Positions 1 through 11,493 of a stretch of DNA of 64,000 nt are shown one piece after another (the stretch's first letter is position 1; each line of letters begins with the position of its first letter). Location: positions 62,001 through 126,000 of the forward strand of contig CALGMR010000005.1 of NCBI GenBank assembly GCA_937958815.1, read 5' to 3'. This stretch comes from an uncultured Rhizobiaceae group bacterium (GTDB lineage: Bacteria; Pseudomonadota; Alphaproteobacteria; Rhizobiales; Rhizobiaceae). The position numbers and the translations under genes were made by a program. A model generated the notes under the pieces. It was given only the letters and a program-made list of their open reading frames with translations, made no database searches and was not told where the DNA came from.

Positions 1-1
1 A

Positions 2-1360
2 AATGTGTCGCCGAAAGAATTGGCCGATAAGAACTCTGACGTTTTTCAGAACATGACAGATGTTTTGAACGTGTCTTACGATCGCTTCATTCGAACTTCA
101 GATGAAGACCATCACAAGGCCAGCCAAGCGATTTGGCAGGCGATGGCCGACAATGGTGATATTTATAAAGACACTTATTCGGGTTGGTACTCTGTTCGTG
201 ATGAAGCTTATTACGACGAAAGCGAAACCACGCTCAACGATGACGAAGTACGCATTGGTCCGCAAGGCACGCCCGTGGAATGGGTGGATGAAGAAAGCTA
301 TTTCTTCCGCCTGTCAAAATACGAAGACAAACTGCTGAAACTCTACGAAGAGCAAGCGGATTATATTTCACCACAGTCGCGCAAGAACGAAATCGTTTCA
401 TTCGTGAAAGGTGGATTGCGTGATTTGTCCATCTCACGCACCACATTCGACTGGGGCGTTAAAGTTCCCGGCGATGAAAAACACGTCATGTATGTGTGGG
501 TTGATGCGCTGACAAACTATATCACTGGGGCAGGGTATCCCGACACAGATAGTGAATTCTGGAAGTTCTGGCCATGTGATGTGCACATAATCGGCAAAGA
601 CATCACTCGTTTTCATGCGGTCTATTGGCCTGCTTTTTTGATGTCAGCTGGCATTGAACTTCCCAAACAGGTTTTCGGCCACGGTTTCTTGCTCAACAAA
701 GGCGAGAAAATGTCGAAATCAACGGGCAATGTGGTTGATCCGTTTCAAATGGCTGAACTTTATGGCGTGGATCAATTGCGATATTTCTTCCTTCGCGAAG
801 TGCGCTTTGGATCAGACGGAAGTTACAGCCACGAAGATATTGTGAACCACACGAACGCTGACCTTGCCAACAACTTTGGCAATCTGGCGCAGCGGTCTTT
901 GTCTATGATTTTCAAAAATTTGGACGGTAAAGTTGGTGGCGTTGCAGCTGATCTGAGTGACGCCGATAAACACTTGTTGGCAATTGCAGATAGCGCCGTG
1001 GAGAAATGCCGTGATGCGATTGACCGTGTTTTGCCCAATGAAGCGCTTGATGCCGTGTGGTATGTTCTGGACGAAGCCAACAAATATTTTGACGAACAGG
1101 CTCCTTGGGGATTGAAAATGGCTGATCCGGAAAAGATGCAAACGGTTCTGTACGTCACTGCAGAAGTTGTGCGTCAGGTTGCAATTCTGTGTCAGGCGTT
1201 TTTGCCGCAAAGTGCAGCGAAATTATTGGATCAATTGAAGATTGATGAAAATGCCAGGCAGTTTGAAAACTTAGGCGAGGGCGGTCGCTTGGCCTCTTCC
1301 ACGGTGATTGAAAAACCCGAAGGTGTGTTTCCTCGCTTTGTTGAGCAAGAGGCCAACTGA
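2..1360 (+). CDS. metG: Methionyl-tRNA synthetase, 5'-truncated by the window edge
   Basis: Class I aminoacyl-tRNA synthetase that charges tRNA-Met with methionine in the cytoplasm. The frame is open from the first bases, so the true start lies outside: roughly the first 60-70 residues, including the HIGH signature, are missing. The GTG at position 5 is only an internal codon. What is visible: the VWVDALTNY tract of the catalytic domain, the KMSKS loop encoded at 707-721, and the C-terminal helical anticodon-binding domain. There is no C-terminal tRNA-binding (EMAP-like) extension, so this is the short form. tatD starts 2 bases after the stop, the usual metG-tatD arrangement in alphaproteobacteria, so they are probably co-transcribed. 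Family assignment is firm; only the 5' end is unknown. Confidence 0.97.
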   Translation, partial: NVSPKELADKNSDVFQNMTDVLNVSYDRFIRTSDEDHHKASQAIWQAMADNGDIYKDTYSGWYSVRDEAYYDESETTLNDDEVRIGPQGTPVEWVDEESYFFRLSKYEDKLLKLYEEQADYISPQSRKNEIVSFVKGGLRDLSISRTTFDWGVKVPGDEKHVMYVWVDALTNYITGAGYPDTDSEFWKFWPCDVHIIGKDITRFHAVYWPAFLMSAGIELPKQVFGHGFLLNKGEKMSKSTGNVVDPFQMAELYGVDQLRYFFLREVRFGSDGSYSHEDIVNHTNADLANNFGNLAQRSLSMIFKNLDGKVGGVAADLSDADKHLLAIADSAVEKCRDAIDRVLPNEALDAVWYVLDEANKYFDEQAPWGLKMADPEKMQTVLYVTAEVVRQVAILCQAFLPQSAAKLLDQLKIDENARQFENLGEGGRLASSTVIEKPEGVFPRFVEQEAN

Positions 1361-1362
1361 CC

Positions 1363-2178
1363 ATGCTTGTTGACAGCCATTGCCATCTTGATTTTCCAGA
1401 CTTTGCAGAAGAACTCGATGATGTGGTTCAGCGGGCGCGTGATGCCGGACTTGGCCGTATGGTCACAATTTGCACACGGGTTAAGAAGTTTCCTCAAGTC
1501 TTGGCTGTCGCCGAACGGTTTGAGGATGTGTTTTGCTCGGTTGGAACTCATCCGCACAATGCCGACGAAGAGCTTGATGTGACTGTCGAGCAATTGGTCG
1601 ATCTGACTGCGCACCCAAAGGTTGTGGCCATTGGTGAAGCTGGTTTGGATTATCACTACGACAAAGCGCCGCGTGACGCGCAAGCCCAAGGTCTGCGCGT
1701 GCACATAGCGGCTGCTCGGGAAACAGGCTTGCCGCTGGTCATTCATTCTCGCAGTGCCGATGAGGATATGGCGCAGATTTTGGAAGAAGAAACCAAAATT
1801 GGCGTGTTTCCCGCTGTGTTGCACTGCTTTTCGTCTGGCCGTGCTTTGGCGGAAAAAGGCATCGAACTGGGTCTTTATGTGTCTTTTTCTGGAATTTTGA
1901 CGTTCAAAAACAGCCAAGATATACGCGACATTGCTGCTGATATGCCCCGTGACCGCGTCTTGGTTGAGACCGACGCGCCGTATCTTGCGCCGACGCCGCA
2001 TCGTGGGAAGCGCAACGAACCTGCATTTACGGCCCACACTGCGGACGTTTTGGCAGATGTTTGGGGCGTGGAACGCGAAGACGTTTGGAAACAAACGACG
2101 CATAATTTCTTTCGCCTGTTTTCAAAAGTTCCGGGCTCTGGCAAATGCACTGCCAATAAAAGGCAGGGTGCTGCGTGA
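1363..2178 (+). CDS. tatD: TatD family metal-dependent hydrolase
   Basis: Amidohydrolase-fold enzyme of the TatD/YcfH DNase family, expected to act as a cytoplasmic Mg2+-dependent 3'-5' exonuclease. The N-terminal HxH metal motif (SHCHLDF, residues 5-11) is present, followed by GEAGLDYHY (metal-bridging Glu), IHSRS, LHCFS and the C-terminal ETDAPYLAP motif with its Asp. At 271 residues it is slightly longer than typical members (about 260) because of a short basic tail. It starts 2 bases after metG, and its stop overlaps the GTG start of the next gene (GTGA), so the three genes look translationally coupled. Confidence 0.95.
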   Translation: MLVDSHCHLDFPDFAEELDDVVQRARDAGLGRMVTICTRVKKFPQVLAVAERFEDVFCSVGTHPHNADEELDVTVEQLVDLTAHPKVVAIGEAGLDYHYDKAPRDAQAQGLRVHIAAARETGLPLVIHSRSADEDMAQILEEETKIGVFPAVLHCFSSGRALAEKGIELGLYVSFSGILTFKNSQDIRDIAADMPRDRVLVETDAPYLAPTPHRGKRNEPAFTAHTADVLADVWGVEREDVWKQTTHNFFRLFSKVPGSGKCTANKRQGAA

Positions 2179-2999
2179 CAGATCAACCCTCACCCAATCA
2201 GATCAAATTTACGATTCTCGGCTGTGGTTCGTCGCCAGGCGTGCCGAGAATTGGCAATGACTGGGGCAATTGCGATCCCAAAAATCCAAAAAACAGACGC
2301 CGCCGTGCGTCTTTGTTGGTTGAAAAATATGGGCCGAATGGCAAAACAATCATTGTGGTTGATACTGGCCCAGATTTTCGCGAACAAATGTTGTCTGCGG
2401 ATGTCTCATATGCCGATGGCGTGATCTACACACATGGTCACGCCGACCACATACATGGTATGGATGACTTGCGTTCATTTGTGATCAACAGACGCCATCG
2501 CGTTCAAGTCTGGGCCGAAGAAGCCACATCAGTACGTTTGCACGAAGGTTTTGGATATTGTTTTGAAACGCCCGAAGGCTCCAGCTATCCGCCGATTCTT
2601 GTCGAGAACCGCATCACAGCCGGCGTGCCGTTTCAGATAGATGGCGATGGCGGCGTGATCGAAATTCTGCCATTTGAACAACAACACGGTTCTATCGTGT
2701 CCTTGGGCTTCAGAATTGGCGCTGTGGCGTATTCGAGCGACGTGAGCGATTTGGACGCGCGTGCACTGCCACATCTCAATGATCTCGACATGTGGATTGT
2801 CGATGCATTGCAGTACCGCGAACATCCCAGTCATTTCAGTTTGGAACAGTCTTTGACGTGGATTGAAAAACTCAAGCCCAAGCGCGCAATTCTGACACAC
2901 ATGCACACACCATTGGACTATGAGAGCGTGAGAAATGAAACGCCAGACAATGTAGACCCAGCATTTGATGGAATGGAATTTATATTTAAATCAATATGA
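2175..2999 (+). CDS. MBL-fold metallohydrolase (PhnP-like)
   Basis: Metallo-beta-lactamase-fold hydrolase of the PhnP/phosphodiesterase type, 274 residues, probably cytoplasmic. The signature HxHxDH appears as THGHADH near residue 80. Further metal-ligand motifs follow: the DTGPDFREQ tract before it, AYSSDVSD, and the C-terminal LTHMHTPLDY. The GCGSSPGVPR beginning is typical of the group found after metG-tatD in alphaproteobacteria. The GTG start overlaps the tatD stop by GTGA, which fixes the start. The exact substrate cannot be read from sequence; cyclic nucleotide or ribose phosphodiester hydrolysis is only a family-level guess. Confidence 0.9.
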   Translation: MTDQPSPNQIKFTILGCGSSPGVPRIGNDWGNCDPKNPKNRRRRASLLVEKYGPNGKTIIVVDTGPDFREQMLSADVSYADGVIYTHGHADHIHGMDDLRSFVINRRHRVQVWAEEATSVRLHEGFGYCFETPEGSSYPPILVENRITAGVPFQIDGDGGVIEILPFEQQHGSIVSLGFRIGAVAYSSDVSDLDARALPHLNDLDMWIVDALQYREHPSHFSLEQSLTWIEKLKPKRAILTHMHTPLDYESVRNETPDNVDPAFDGMEFIFKSI

Positions 3000-3126
3000 T
3001 ACGGCGTACATATAATGTATCACATATGAATTTATGTTCCATAATATATCTTATGCGACTTTTATTGGTGCTGGTATTGGTTGTAGTGGATATGGCGGTC
3101 TGCGGTGATGGAACTGCCACCTACTC

Positions 3127-3816
3127 TTAGTGCTTGGCATTCTTGATTAGTTCGACCATTGCTGTGTAGCCGCGTTGTTCTGCATGGGCCAATGCGGTCA
3201 CGCCGCTTGCATCTGTGAGTGATGTGTTTGCGCCAGCATCTACGAGCGCTTTCACAGTGGCTGTGTGATTGCAGCCACCATCGCCCAAAACCACAGCTTC
3301 TATCAAAGCCGTCCAATGAAGATTGTTGATATGATCCAATGGCGCGCCAGCTTTGATCAATCGTCGTACAACTTCATGATGGCCCAGATGTGCAGCTGCA
3401 ATGAGCGCGGTTCCGTCATAGACGCTGGTGGTCAAATCTGCTCGATTTCCCAATTCAATGGCCAACGACATAAGCTCTGGATCGTTTGCAACGGCAGCGA
3501 TTGTGACAACATCATAGATGCCATTTTCGAACGCATTCATGTCGGCACCAGCTTTGCCCAATGCGTTCAACGCTTCGTCATTTGAAGCGAAAGCGGCCAC
3601 ATGGGCGGGTGTGCGGCCATAGCTGTCACGGACGTTTAAATCCCCACCCTGCCCCACAATCTTAGCAATCGCAGGAACATCGTTCTCATGCGCAGCTTTG
3701 TGCAGTCCAGTATATTTTGCAATTTGGATGCTTGATGGAGGTGTTTGCGCTTGCGCTGCAGAGAGTGCGACAAGCAATGCTAAGAGTACGATTTTCAACC
3801 GCATAGAGGGCTCCAC
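3127..3816 (-). CDS. Exported ankyrin-repeat protein
   Basis: Protein of 229 residues with an N-terminal signal peptide (MRLKIVLLALLVALSAAQAQ, cleavage after AQA expected) followed by about five ankyrin repeats recognisable by GLHKAAHENDV, GRTPAHVAAFA, GTALIAAAHLGHH, WTALIEAVVLG and GVTALAHAEQRG. The second in-frame ATG (3804) begins directly at the signal peptide and is an equally good start. It is likely a periplasmic protein-interaction module. Single exported ankyrin proteins of this kind are common in alphaproteobacteria and have no assigned partner. It stands alone: the gene on its 3' side runs convergently. Confidence 0.85.
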   Translation of the reverse strand: MEPSMRLKIVLLALLVALSAAQAQTPPSSIQIAKYTGLHKAAHENDVPAIAKIVGQGGDLNVRDSYGRTPAHVAAFASNDEALNALGKAGADMNAFENGIYDVVTIAAVANDPELMSLAIELGNRADLTTSVYDGTALIAAAHLGHHEVVRRLIKAGAPLDHINNLHWTALIEAVVLGDGGCNHTATVKALVDAGANTSLTDASGVTALAHAEQRGYTAMVELIKNAKH

Positions 3817-4004
3817 AAATGACTCAGATTTGACAATGAAATTGGCTTCTTACGAACCTTCTATGTCAGTAGCACCAATAATCGTTTTTTAAGGACAAAC
3901 ATTGATCACGGGTCGTTTATTGGTTCGGTCAAAACCCGATTTCTCGATTTTACGAGTTCAATGTTTGCGAGCTTTATGGCTTGATTTGTCTTAAACCGTC
4001 GTTC

Positions 4005-5189
4005 CTAGAAGTCGCGGAAGTCGACCTTTTCGTCACCAATGACTGAAGATCCAGTCAAAACTCGAAATGCGACATCATCGCCGGCTTGCATGACTGATGC
4101 AGTTGAGACTTTATCGCTGATCAACGAGACGAAATAGCTGCCGCCATTTTTCCGCTCAGCAAGCAGATGATAGAAAGTTTTCTGCGGCTTGTTGGCCAAC
4201 TCACAAGTGGCAACAAACCTTAACACGCGGGTGGACGATTCAATTTCATTTGGAATTTTTTTGAAGGTGTATTTGCCATCGCACAGGGATTTTCTACGAT
4301 CGGGGAAGCTTTTGGCAAACAATCGCGTCTGTTCTTCATCCAGAATGCGAAGCGAACCTACGATCTTTTCGTTTGGGCCGCTCACCCAAAGTTTTGCATA
4401 TGTTCTATAGTGCTTAGCGCTTTTTTCGGATTCGGGAATGCTGTGGTGTTGAATGTCACTGTTGCGCAAGAATTTGTTGAACCAAGCTTTGCCTTCACGC
4501 TTTTCATCTTGGGTGACAACATGTTTTGCCGCGAATTTATTGACCTGTGTTTTTGGCACCTCGGCCTTTGGAGCAACCGGTTTTGCCTTCGCGAAAGGGT
4601 TGTCTGACTGACCAGAACCGGAACTCAATCCACCCTGCCCTTCGACAACGAAGTCATTGTACTTTTCACTGCACTTCAACAGAGCGGAAAGAACTCTGTT
4701 TGTGCCTGTTAGTCTGAAAGACAAAATGTCTTCCCCCGCCTTCACACGCAACATTCGGCCGCGGCGCATTTGATTGAAGATCACGGCTTTTGGTGGGAGA
4801 CTGACGACTGCCAAAGATTTTCCTCTGGCTTTGGCTTGTCCTTTTTGGATCTTCCTTTTGTCGACCTGATACAAAATTGGGTAGGTCTCGCCCACATCCA
4901 ACTTCCAGTTGTCTTTCGCAAAGCCCATAGACCATTGTTGGCCGCGTGTTACGGAGAATAGAAGTCGAATACCACTCTTGTAACTTGCAGACACGACACA
5001 GTGGCTAAAGCGCCCCGTTTCGTCGTTGACATAAATGCCACCCTTCCATTGGCCATATTGCAATGACTTCAATTTGGCAGCACTAACGTTTGAGGCTGCG
5101 GCGATGGACAAGATCGCAAACACAGATAATGACGCAAGAATCCGTGTTGGTTTTTTGGTATGACGTACGATTTTAAGAATGTTCTGCAT
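4005..5189 (-). CDS. Exported protein of unknown function
   Basis: 394 residues with a clear N-terminal hydrophobic signal (ILASLSVFAILSIAAASNVSA, about residues 18-38), so secreted to the periplasm or anchored there. I do not recognise a family with certainty. The first half (about 40-170) has beta-rich blocks with a conserved-looking Cys in FSHCVVSASY and a second in LLKCSEKY, loosely like invasion-associated-locus-B type domains. A Pro/Ala/Lys-rich linker (about 190-225) leads to a second domain with two more Cys (KSLCDGKY, VATCELANK), which could form a disulphide. It is monocistronic, with about 190 bases on one side and 250 on the other. Confidence 0.75.
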   Translation of the reverse strand: MQNILKIVRHTKKPTRILASLSVFAILSIAAASNVSAAKLKSLQYGQWKGGIYVNDETGRFSHCVVSASYKSGIRLLFSVTRGQQWSMGFAKDNWKLDVGETYPILYQVDKRKIQKGQAKARGKSLAVVSLPPKAVIFNQMRRGRMLRVKAGEDILSFRLTGTNRVLSALLKCSEKYNDFVVEGQGGLSSGSGQSDNPFAKAKPVAPKAEVPKTQVNKFAAKHVVTQDEKREGKAWFNKFLRNSDIQHHSIPESEKSAKHYRTYAKLWVSGPNEKIVGSLRILDEEQTRLFAKSFPDRRKSLCDGKYTFKKIPNEIESSTRVLRFVATCELANKPQKTFYHLLAERKNGGSYFVSLISDKVSTASVMQAGDDVAFRVLTGSSVIGDEKVDFRDF

Positions 5190-5440
5190 GTCCCTGTCCT
5201 GAAGTTGTTTTGACGTAAAATTTCATTCCTTATGTTCGCAAATGCCTCGCAGTTTTGAGTTGTTGCTGGGCGTGCTTGTGTGTTTTTTAAAAGAGAATTT
5301 ACAGCGAAGATGTGCACAAACTCACTTCTCAAATGGGATTGTGGGAAAATGGTTCGGCCTCAGGCACTGAATCGCAATGACCTGCAGACCACTGCCATGC
5401 TCATAACGTCGGCTGAAAAATATGCGACTTGGGGGAGGCT

Positions 5441-5860
5441 TTAGCCGAACCCCTTCCCGCTTTCACGCGGCTTTGTGCGTATCAACCTAGACGTTTCCAC
5501 CGCAGCTTGACGATGAAATACGATGGCTTGATATGCCGGGTCATAGACCATGTCCAAAAAGGCTTGACCAGTTGGGTAGCGCGCTATGAATGCCACGTGC
5601 CAAGTTTCTGAGCTGGGACCAATGAGGATGTGTTCAGGTTGCCCTGACCATACGATTTCTCCACCGACCTTGTGAAAAATTGGCCCACTTTCTTTGCCAT
5701 AGGCAGCATAAGCTTCAGCACCTGAGGCTGCACGACCATCTTCATAAGTTGCTGTATCTTTGAACTTCACCAAATTCAGCATTTCGACGGGATGGTCGAG
5801 CGCAAGGCCTTTTAGTGCTGCAAATGCTTCTTTGGTGGGGTCTATGTGATGGTCGCTCAT
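5441..5860 (-). CDS. DUF1330 family protein
   Basis: 139-residue soluble protein resembling the DUF1330 family, a ferredoxin-like alpha/beta fold related to small dimeric alpha/beta-barrel proteins. Features seen are the central PVEMLNLVKFKD strand-loop, EAYAAYGKESGPIFHKVGGEIVWSG, and the later ARYPTGQAFLDMVYDPAYQ block, which is the family's best conserved segment. No catalytic residues are known for the family. It has no signal peptide. The gene is alone, in the same direction as lpdA but separated from it by 195 bases. Confidence 0.8.
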   Translation of the reverse strand: MSDHHIDPTKEAFAALKGLALDHPVEMLNLVKFKDTATYEDGRAASGAEAYAAYGKESGPIFHKVGGEIVWSGQPEHILIGPSSETWHVAFIARYPTGQAFLDMVYDPAYQAIVFHRQAAVETSRLIRTKPRESGKGFG

Positions 5861-6055
5861 GGGGGATCCGGCAAAAACGTTGATGTCGAAGCTTGATCCA
5901 CGAAAGATTGAAAATCAAGCAATGGATCACAGTTGCTCAGCACTGGCGAATATAAATGAAAACCAGATTGTCGTTTGCGGCCCTGCCCGTCAGGCGACAG
6001 CGGTTACTCCTTTACTCATCAGATAAAGAAGTTTCTGTTGCCGCATGTCCGACCA

Positions 6056-7495
<1,440 letters not shown>

Positions 7496-7506
7496 GGTGA
7501 GATGCC

Positions 7507-8112
7507 TTAGTGGATTGTGGCTGTTAGAAGCAGCCAGTTGTCTGATTTTGATTGATTGTTGAACGGAATGTATTTGCGACGCGTCTGTTCAACGAAGCCT
7601 CGGGATTTGTAGAGGTTGATTGCATTTGTGTTGCTGTCCTCAGCCACCAAACTCGCTTGCGAAACTCCGTCAGTGTGTCTTGCACGCTGTAGACTGTCAT
7701 CCACCAATGCGCTGCCAATTTTGTGGCCTCGAAATTCTGGATAAACAGCGAGACTATCGACAAACCAGTGCCCCGTTGCCAGCGCAAACAGTTCAACAAC
7801 AGGTTTGAATTCATCGGGTTCGTTGATCGCATCTTCGCCGTCGTTTTCGGGCATGATATAACTGGTGCAAGCGCCGGCGGGTAGATCGTTCAACAAGGCC
7901 AGTCGTGCATTCTTCCACCCATAGATTGAGTGATCTTGGGCAAAACGACTGCGTCCCCATGCATAAGCGTCTTCCGCTTTTCCCGTAAGAACCGCTTCCT
8001 GCCAGAACCAATGGGAAAACCCATGACTGGCCAGATTGTCCAAGATCACAAGGTCAGCTGTTTCTGCTTTTTGAGCATCTCTTATGATGATGTCTTTTGC
8101 GCCATTACTCAT
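7507..8112 (-). CDS. GNAT family N-acetyltransferase
   Basis: 201-residue acetyltransferase of the GCN5-related fold. The acetyl-CoA binding motif A is visible as VDSLAVYPEFRGHKIGSALVDDSL (R/Q-x-x-G-x-G/A as RGHKIG), followed by motif B with NAINLYKSRGF. The substrate is not predictable. The N-terminal half carries HGFSHWFWQEA and YGWKNARLALL, a pattern seen in rhizobial GNATs next to lpdA. It ends 11 bases before the lpdA start on the same strand, so the two are probably co-transcribed. Confidence 0.88.
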   Translation of the reverse strand: MSNGAKDIIIRDAQKAETADLVILDNLASHGFSHWFWQEAVLTGKAEDAYAWGRSRFAQDHSIYGWKNARLALLNDLPAGACTSYIMPENDGEDAINEPDEFKPVVELFALATGHWFVDSLAVYPEFRGHKIGSALVDDSLQRARHTDGVSQASLVAEDSNTNAINLYKSRGFVEQTRRKYIPFNNQSKSDNWLLLTATIH

Positions 8113-8196
8113 TTGGTTTTACCTGTGGCCAGATGACCCTTGCGAACAATGCCGTAAGCTTGCATAGACCGTTTTGAAAACACTCGAACCTGACCC

Positions 8197-8469
8197 ATGA
8201 ACATGCAGTTTTTCCAATCCTTCAGCAGTCTAGGCTATTCAGCAATCAATGTTGTTTTGATTTTTCTTGTCATTTTTGCCGTTGTGTTCAGAACTCTCTC
8301 GTTCCATCTAAAACCCGCTAAGACGCAAATAGTTGCTGCGATTGTTCTTTTGGCCGTCGTTTGCGTTCCGTTTGTTTTGACCGTCAATTTTCTCGCCAGC
8401 GAAAACCAGAGATTGAATGAAGCCGTCAAGCAAGATGGTGGTTTGAAACGCAACTTCCCTGAAAATTAG
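8197..8469 (+). CDS. Small membrane protein of unknown function
   Basis: 90-residue protein with two predicted membrane helices (about 16-35 [20 protein letters not shown] and 44-66 [21 protein letters not shown]) and a polar C-terminal tail. Two ATG codons are close together (8197 and 8203). No family is recognised. It lies on the plus strand between two minus-strand genes, the GNAT gene and pdhC. Its TAG stop overlaps the TAA stop of pdhC by four bases (TTAG). Confidence 0.65.
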   Translation: MNMQFFQSFSSLGYSAINVVLIFLVIFAVVFRTLSFHLKPAKTQIVAAIVLLAVVCVPFVLTVNFLASENQRLNEAVKQDGGLKRNFPEN

Positions 8470-9788
8470 ACCAGCATTCCCATTGGGTTTTCGATCAACT
8501 GTTTGAAGGCGGCAGCAAGTTCCGCACCCAATGCACCGTCGATACAACGATGATCAAAGGCGAACGTTGCGGACATTACAGTTGCAACCGCCAAAGCGCC
8601 GTCTTTGTTCACCACCGGTTGTTTTGTGCCCGCACCAATCGAAACGATGGACGCGTGTGGTGGATTGATGATCGATGTAAATTCTCTCACTCCAAACATG
8701 CCCAAGTTGGAAACGGCAGTGCATCCGCCTTGATATTCATGGGGAGAAAGTTTGCGACTGCGCGCCCTGCCCGCCATGTCTTTCACCTCTGCTGAAATGG
8801 TAGACAGTGTTTTGCTTTCAGCATTTCGAACGATGGGCGTGAACAATCCATCTTCCACAGCAACTGCAACACCCACATCAGATGTGGAATGATAGATGCG
8901 GTCGGTAGATGTCCAGGATACATTTGCCATAGGCACTTGTTGCAATGCCAATGCCATGGCTTTGACGATGAAATCGTTGACCGAAATTTTGTAAGCTGGT
9001 TTGTCGTCTGAATCTTTTGGTGCAGCGCTGTTCATTTGCGCACGAAGAGCCAGCAATGCGTCCAATTCGCAGTTCATGGTCACATAATAGGATGGCACCG
9101 TTTGAGCGCTTTCCGTCAAACGTTCTGCGATAACTTTGCGCATTCCATCGTGTGGTTTCTTTTCAAAGCTGCCGTCCTCGAACAATGACAAGACGGCTTC
9201 GTCTGACATTCCAACAGGCGCAGAAGCGGTGGCCGCAGAAGATGTGCCAGTGGCCGCTTTCGTTTGTGCGGCACTGCCAGATTTGCCTTCCACGTCAGCT
9301 TTGATGATACGGCCATGGGGGCCACTGCCTGTGATAGATGAGAGGTCAACGCCGTTTTGTTCGGCAATGCGACGCGCAAGTGGAGTTGCAAATACACGAT
9401 CCCCGGATGGTGCGGCCGTTGCCGCTTGCGGTGCCGGAGAAGTCTTTGCTTCTTTGGTCGTCGGAGTTGTCGGCGCCTCTTCTTTTGATGCGGGCTCTGC
9501 TTTCGCTGCTGGTTTTGCGCCAACTTCTACGGCTGATGCATCTTCGCCATCTTCTGCAAGCACAGCAATCACTGTGTTGACTTTAACGCCTTCTGCGCCT
9601 TCAGCCACGAGCAGTTTGGCAACGACACCCTCGTCAACGGCTTCAACTTCCATTGTTGCTTTGTCAGTTTCGATTTCAGCGATCACGTCACCTGCAGAAA
9701 CTGTGTCACCCTCTTTGACCATCCATTTGGCCAAATTGCCTTCTTCCATTGTTGGAGAAAGTGCAGGCATTGTGATGTCGATACTCAT
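8466..9788 (-). CDS. pdhC: Pyruvate dehydrogenase complex dihydrolipoyl acetyltransferase (E2)
   Basis: Core E2 subunit that takes the acetyl group from E1 onto lipoate and transfers it to CoA. 440 residues from the ATG at 9788, which overlaps the stop of the preceding gene (ATGA); longer upstream readings would run into that gene. One N-terminal lipoyl domain with modified Lys at K43 (ETDKATME), an Ala/Pro/Lys-rich linker, the E1/E3-binding domain ([16 protein letters not shown], then GRIIKADVE) and the C-terminal acyltransferase domain with the active-site FDHRCIDG (H413, D417). Last gene of the pdhA-pdhB-DUF5076-pdhC operon. Confidence 0.97.
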   Translation of the reverse strand: MSIDITMPALSPTMEEGNLAKWMVKEGDTVSAGDVIAEIETDKATMEVEAVDEGVVAKLLVAEGAEGVKVNTVIAVLAEDGEDASAVEVGAKPAAKAEPASKEEAPTTPTTKEAKTSPAPQAATAAPSGDRVFATPLARRIAEQNGVDLSSITGSGPHGRIIKADVEGKSGSAAQTKAATGTSSAATASAPVGMSDEAVLSLFEDGSFEKKPHDGMRKVIAERLTESAQTVPSYYVTMNCELDALLALRAQMNSAAPKDSDDKPAYKISVNDFIVKAMALALQQVPMANVSWTSTDRIYHSTSDVGVAVAVEDGLFTPIVRNAESKTLSTISAEVKDMAGRARSRKLSPHEYQGGCTAVSNLGMFGVREFTSIINPPHASIVSIGAGTKQPVVNKDGALAVATVMSATFAFDHRCIDGALGAELAAAFKQLIENPMGMLV

Positions 9789-10129
9789 AAGTAGTCTCCA
9801 CGCTCGGTCGGCGTTTCCAAATAAATTGGGCCACTGTCTTCTGGGCCATCGTCGTAAATTTCTGCAGACCATGAGCGACTGTTCAAAATGCCAGTCGTTA
9901 TGGTGATGACATTATCATGGGCAGGTGTTGCATTCGCGATTGTGCGAAACATTGCCCCATCGTCAATTGCTGCTTCGATTGCCTCTTCAGGAGACAATTT
10001 GCGGTTCGTCCAATCTTCCAAAGCTTCAATCGAGATGGCCAGTTGGTTGACACCACAGGTCATCACGACAGCGCCACGGAACTTGTCCCATGTGGCGCTG
10101 TTGACATCCAATTTGGAAATTGGGCTCAT
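9785..10129 (-). CDS. DUF5076-like protein inside the PDH operon
   Basis: 114-residue soluble protein with no signal peptide or membrane helix. It resembles the DUF5076 family that occurs inside alphaproteobacterial pyruvate dehydrogenase operons; I recognise the context better than the sequence. Visible segments: [22 protein letters not shown] near the N-terminus, an acidic middle ([18 protein letters not shown]), and [12 protein letters not shown] near the end. Both ends are ATGA overlaps, start with the pdhB stop and stop with the pdhC start. Such coupling suggests production in proportion to the E1 and E2 subunits. Function unknown; a role in PDH assembly or regulation is inference. Confidence 0.82.
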   Translation of the reverse strand: MSPISKLDVNSATWDKFRGAVVMTCGVNQLAISIEALEDWTNRKLSPEEAIEAAIDDGAMFRTIANATPAHDNVITITTGILNSRSWSAEIYDDGPEDSGPIYLETPTERGDYL

Positions 10130-11490
10130 TTATAGGTCACCGCACGAACAGCTTGAACAACTTCTTCTGCACTTGGCAGAGCCAGCTTTTCAAGATTAGC
10201 CGCATATGGCATCGGCACATCTTTGCCTGTTATGCGGATCACAGGAGCGTCCAGATAATCAAATGCTTCCTGCATAATCTGCATGCCGATTTCAGCACCA
10301 ATGCCCGATTGCGGGAAGCCTTCTTCGATTGTGACACAGCGGTTGGTTTTCTTCACTGACGCAATTACAGTTTCCATGTCCATAGGACGAATTGTGCGCA
10401 GGTCGATAATCTCTGCATCAATGCCCAATTCAGAAAGCGCTTGGCTGGCTTCAATGGCGTATTTCATGCCGATGCCAAACGTCACAAGAGTGACATCATT
10501 GCCCTCTTTGTGAACGCGCGCTTTGCCGATTGGCAATACGAAATCATCCATTTTCGGAACGTCAAATGACTGGCCGTACATGATTTCGTTTTCGAGGAAC
10601 ACTACAGGGTTCGGATCCCGGATTGCGGCTTTCAACAAGCCCTTTGCATCCGCAGCACCGTAAGGCGCGACGACTTTCAAGCCTGGGATATGACCATACC
10701 ATGCAGCATAACATTGGCTGTGTTGGGCACCCACACGAGCTGCAGCGCCGTTTGGCCCGCGGAATACCATTGGTGCGCCCATCTGGCCGCCTGACATATA
10801 AAGTGTCTTGGCGGCAGAGTTTACAATTTGGTCAATTGCCTGCATCGCGAAGTTGAATGTCATGAATTCAACAATCGGGCGCAGACCTGCCATTGCAGCA
10901 CCGACACCGATGCCTGCGAAGCCATGTTCGGTGATTGGCGTGTCAATGACGCGCTTTGCGCCGAACTCATCGAGCAAACCTTGGGTGATTTTATAAGCGC
11001 CCTGATATTCGGCCACTTCTTCACCCATCACAAACACGCGCTCATCTGAACGCATTTCCTCTGCCATCGCATCGCGCAGCGCTTCACGCACAGTCGTGGA
11101 GACCATTTCGGTTCCCGCAGGAATGTCTGGATCGTTTGCTACAGCAACCGTCGCAGGCACTATTGCCGGAGCTGGCTCTTTGGTGTCAGATTCAGTCACA
11201 TCTGATGCTGCAGCTGGTTGTGGTGCAGCCACATCGTCAGCGCTCTCGCCATCTTCTACCAAAACAGCAATTACGGTGTTGACCTTCACACCCTCGGTGC
11301 CTTCAGCAACAGCAAGCTTGCCGACTTTGCCTTCGTCGACAGCTTCAACTTCCATTGTGGCTTTATCGGTTTCGATTTCGGCAATGACATCACCAGCAGT
11401 GACGTCATCACCTTCTTTGACCAGCCATTTTGCCAGTGTGCCTTCTTCCATTGTTGGAGAAAGTGCAGGCATCAAAATTTCTGTAGCCAT
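10126..11490 (-). CDS. pdhB: Pyruvate dehydrogenase E1 component, beta subunit, with lipoyl domain
   Basis: Beta chain of the heterotetrameric, thiamine-diphosphate-dependent E1 that decarboxylates pyruvate. 454 residues: an N-terminal lipoyl domain ([11 protein letters not shown], modified K43 in ETDKATME), an Ala/Pro-rich linker (about 80-125), then the transketolase-like pyrimidine-binding domain ([26 protein letters not shown]) and C-terminal domain ([23 protein letters not shown]). A lipoyl domain on E1-beta is characteristic of this alphaproteobacterial PDH type and is almost identical in sequence to the E2 lipoyl domain. It starts 3 bases after the pdhA stop. Confidence 0.97.
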   Translation of the reverse strand: MATEILMPALSPTMEEGTLAKWLVKEGDDVTAGDVIAEIETDKATMEVEAVDEGKVGKLAVAEGTEGVKVNTVIAVLVEDGESADDVAAPQPAAASDVTESDTKEPAPAIVPATVAVANDPDIPAGTEMVSTTVREALRDAMAEEMRSDERVFVMGEEVAEYQGAYKITQGLLDEFGAKRVIDTPITEHGFAGIGVGAAMAGLRPIVEFMTFNFAMQAIDQIVNSAAKTLYMSGGQMGAPMVFRGPNGAAARVGAQHSQCYAAWYGHIPGLKVVAPYGAADAKGLLKAAIRDPNPVVFLENEIMYGQSFDVPKMDDFVLPIGKARVHKEGNDVTLVTFGIGMKYAIEASQALSELGIDAEIIDLRTIRPMDMETVIASVKKTNRCVTIEEGFPQSGIGAEIGMQIMQEAFDYLDAPVIRITGKDVPMPYAANLEKLALPSAEEVVQAVRAVTYK

Positions 11491-11493
11491 GAT

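Noticed and set aside
1231..2103. Open frame of 290 codons antisense to tatD
   Set aside because: Shadow of a well-supported gene; composition is unlike a real protein.
3007..3019. TACATATAATGTA palindrome after the MBL-fold hydrolase gene
   Set aside because: Very short AT-only arms without a T-run; expected by chance in an AT-rich gap.
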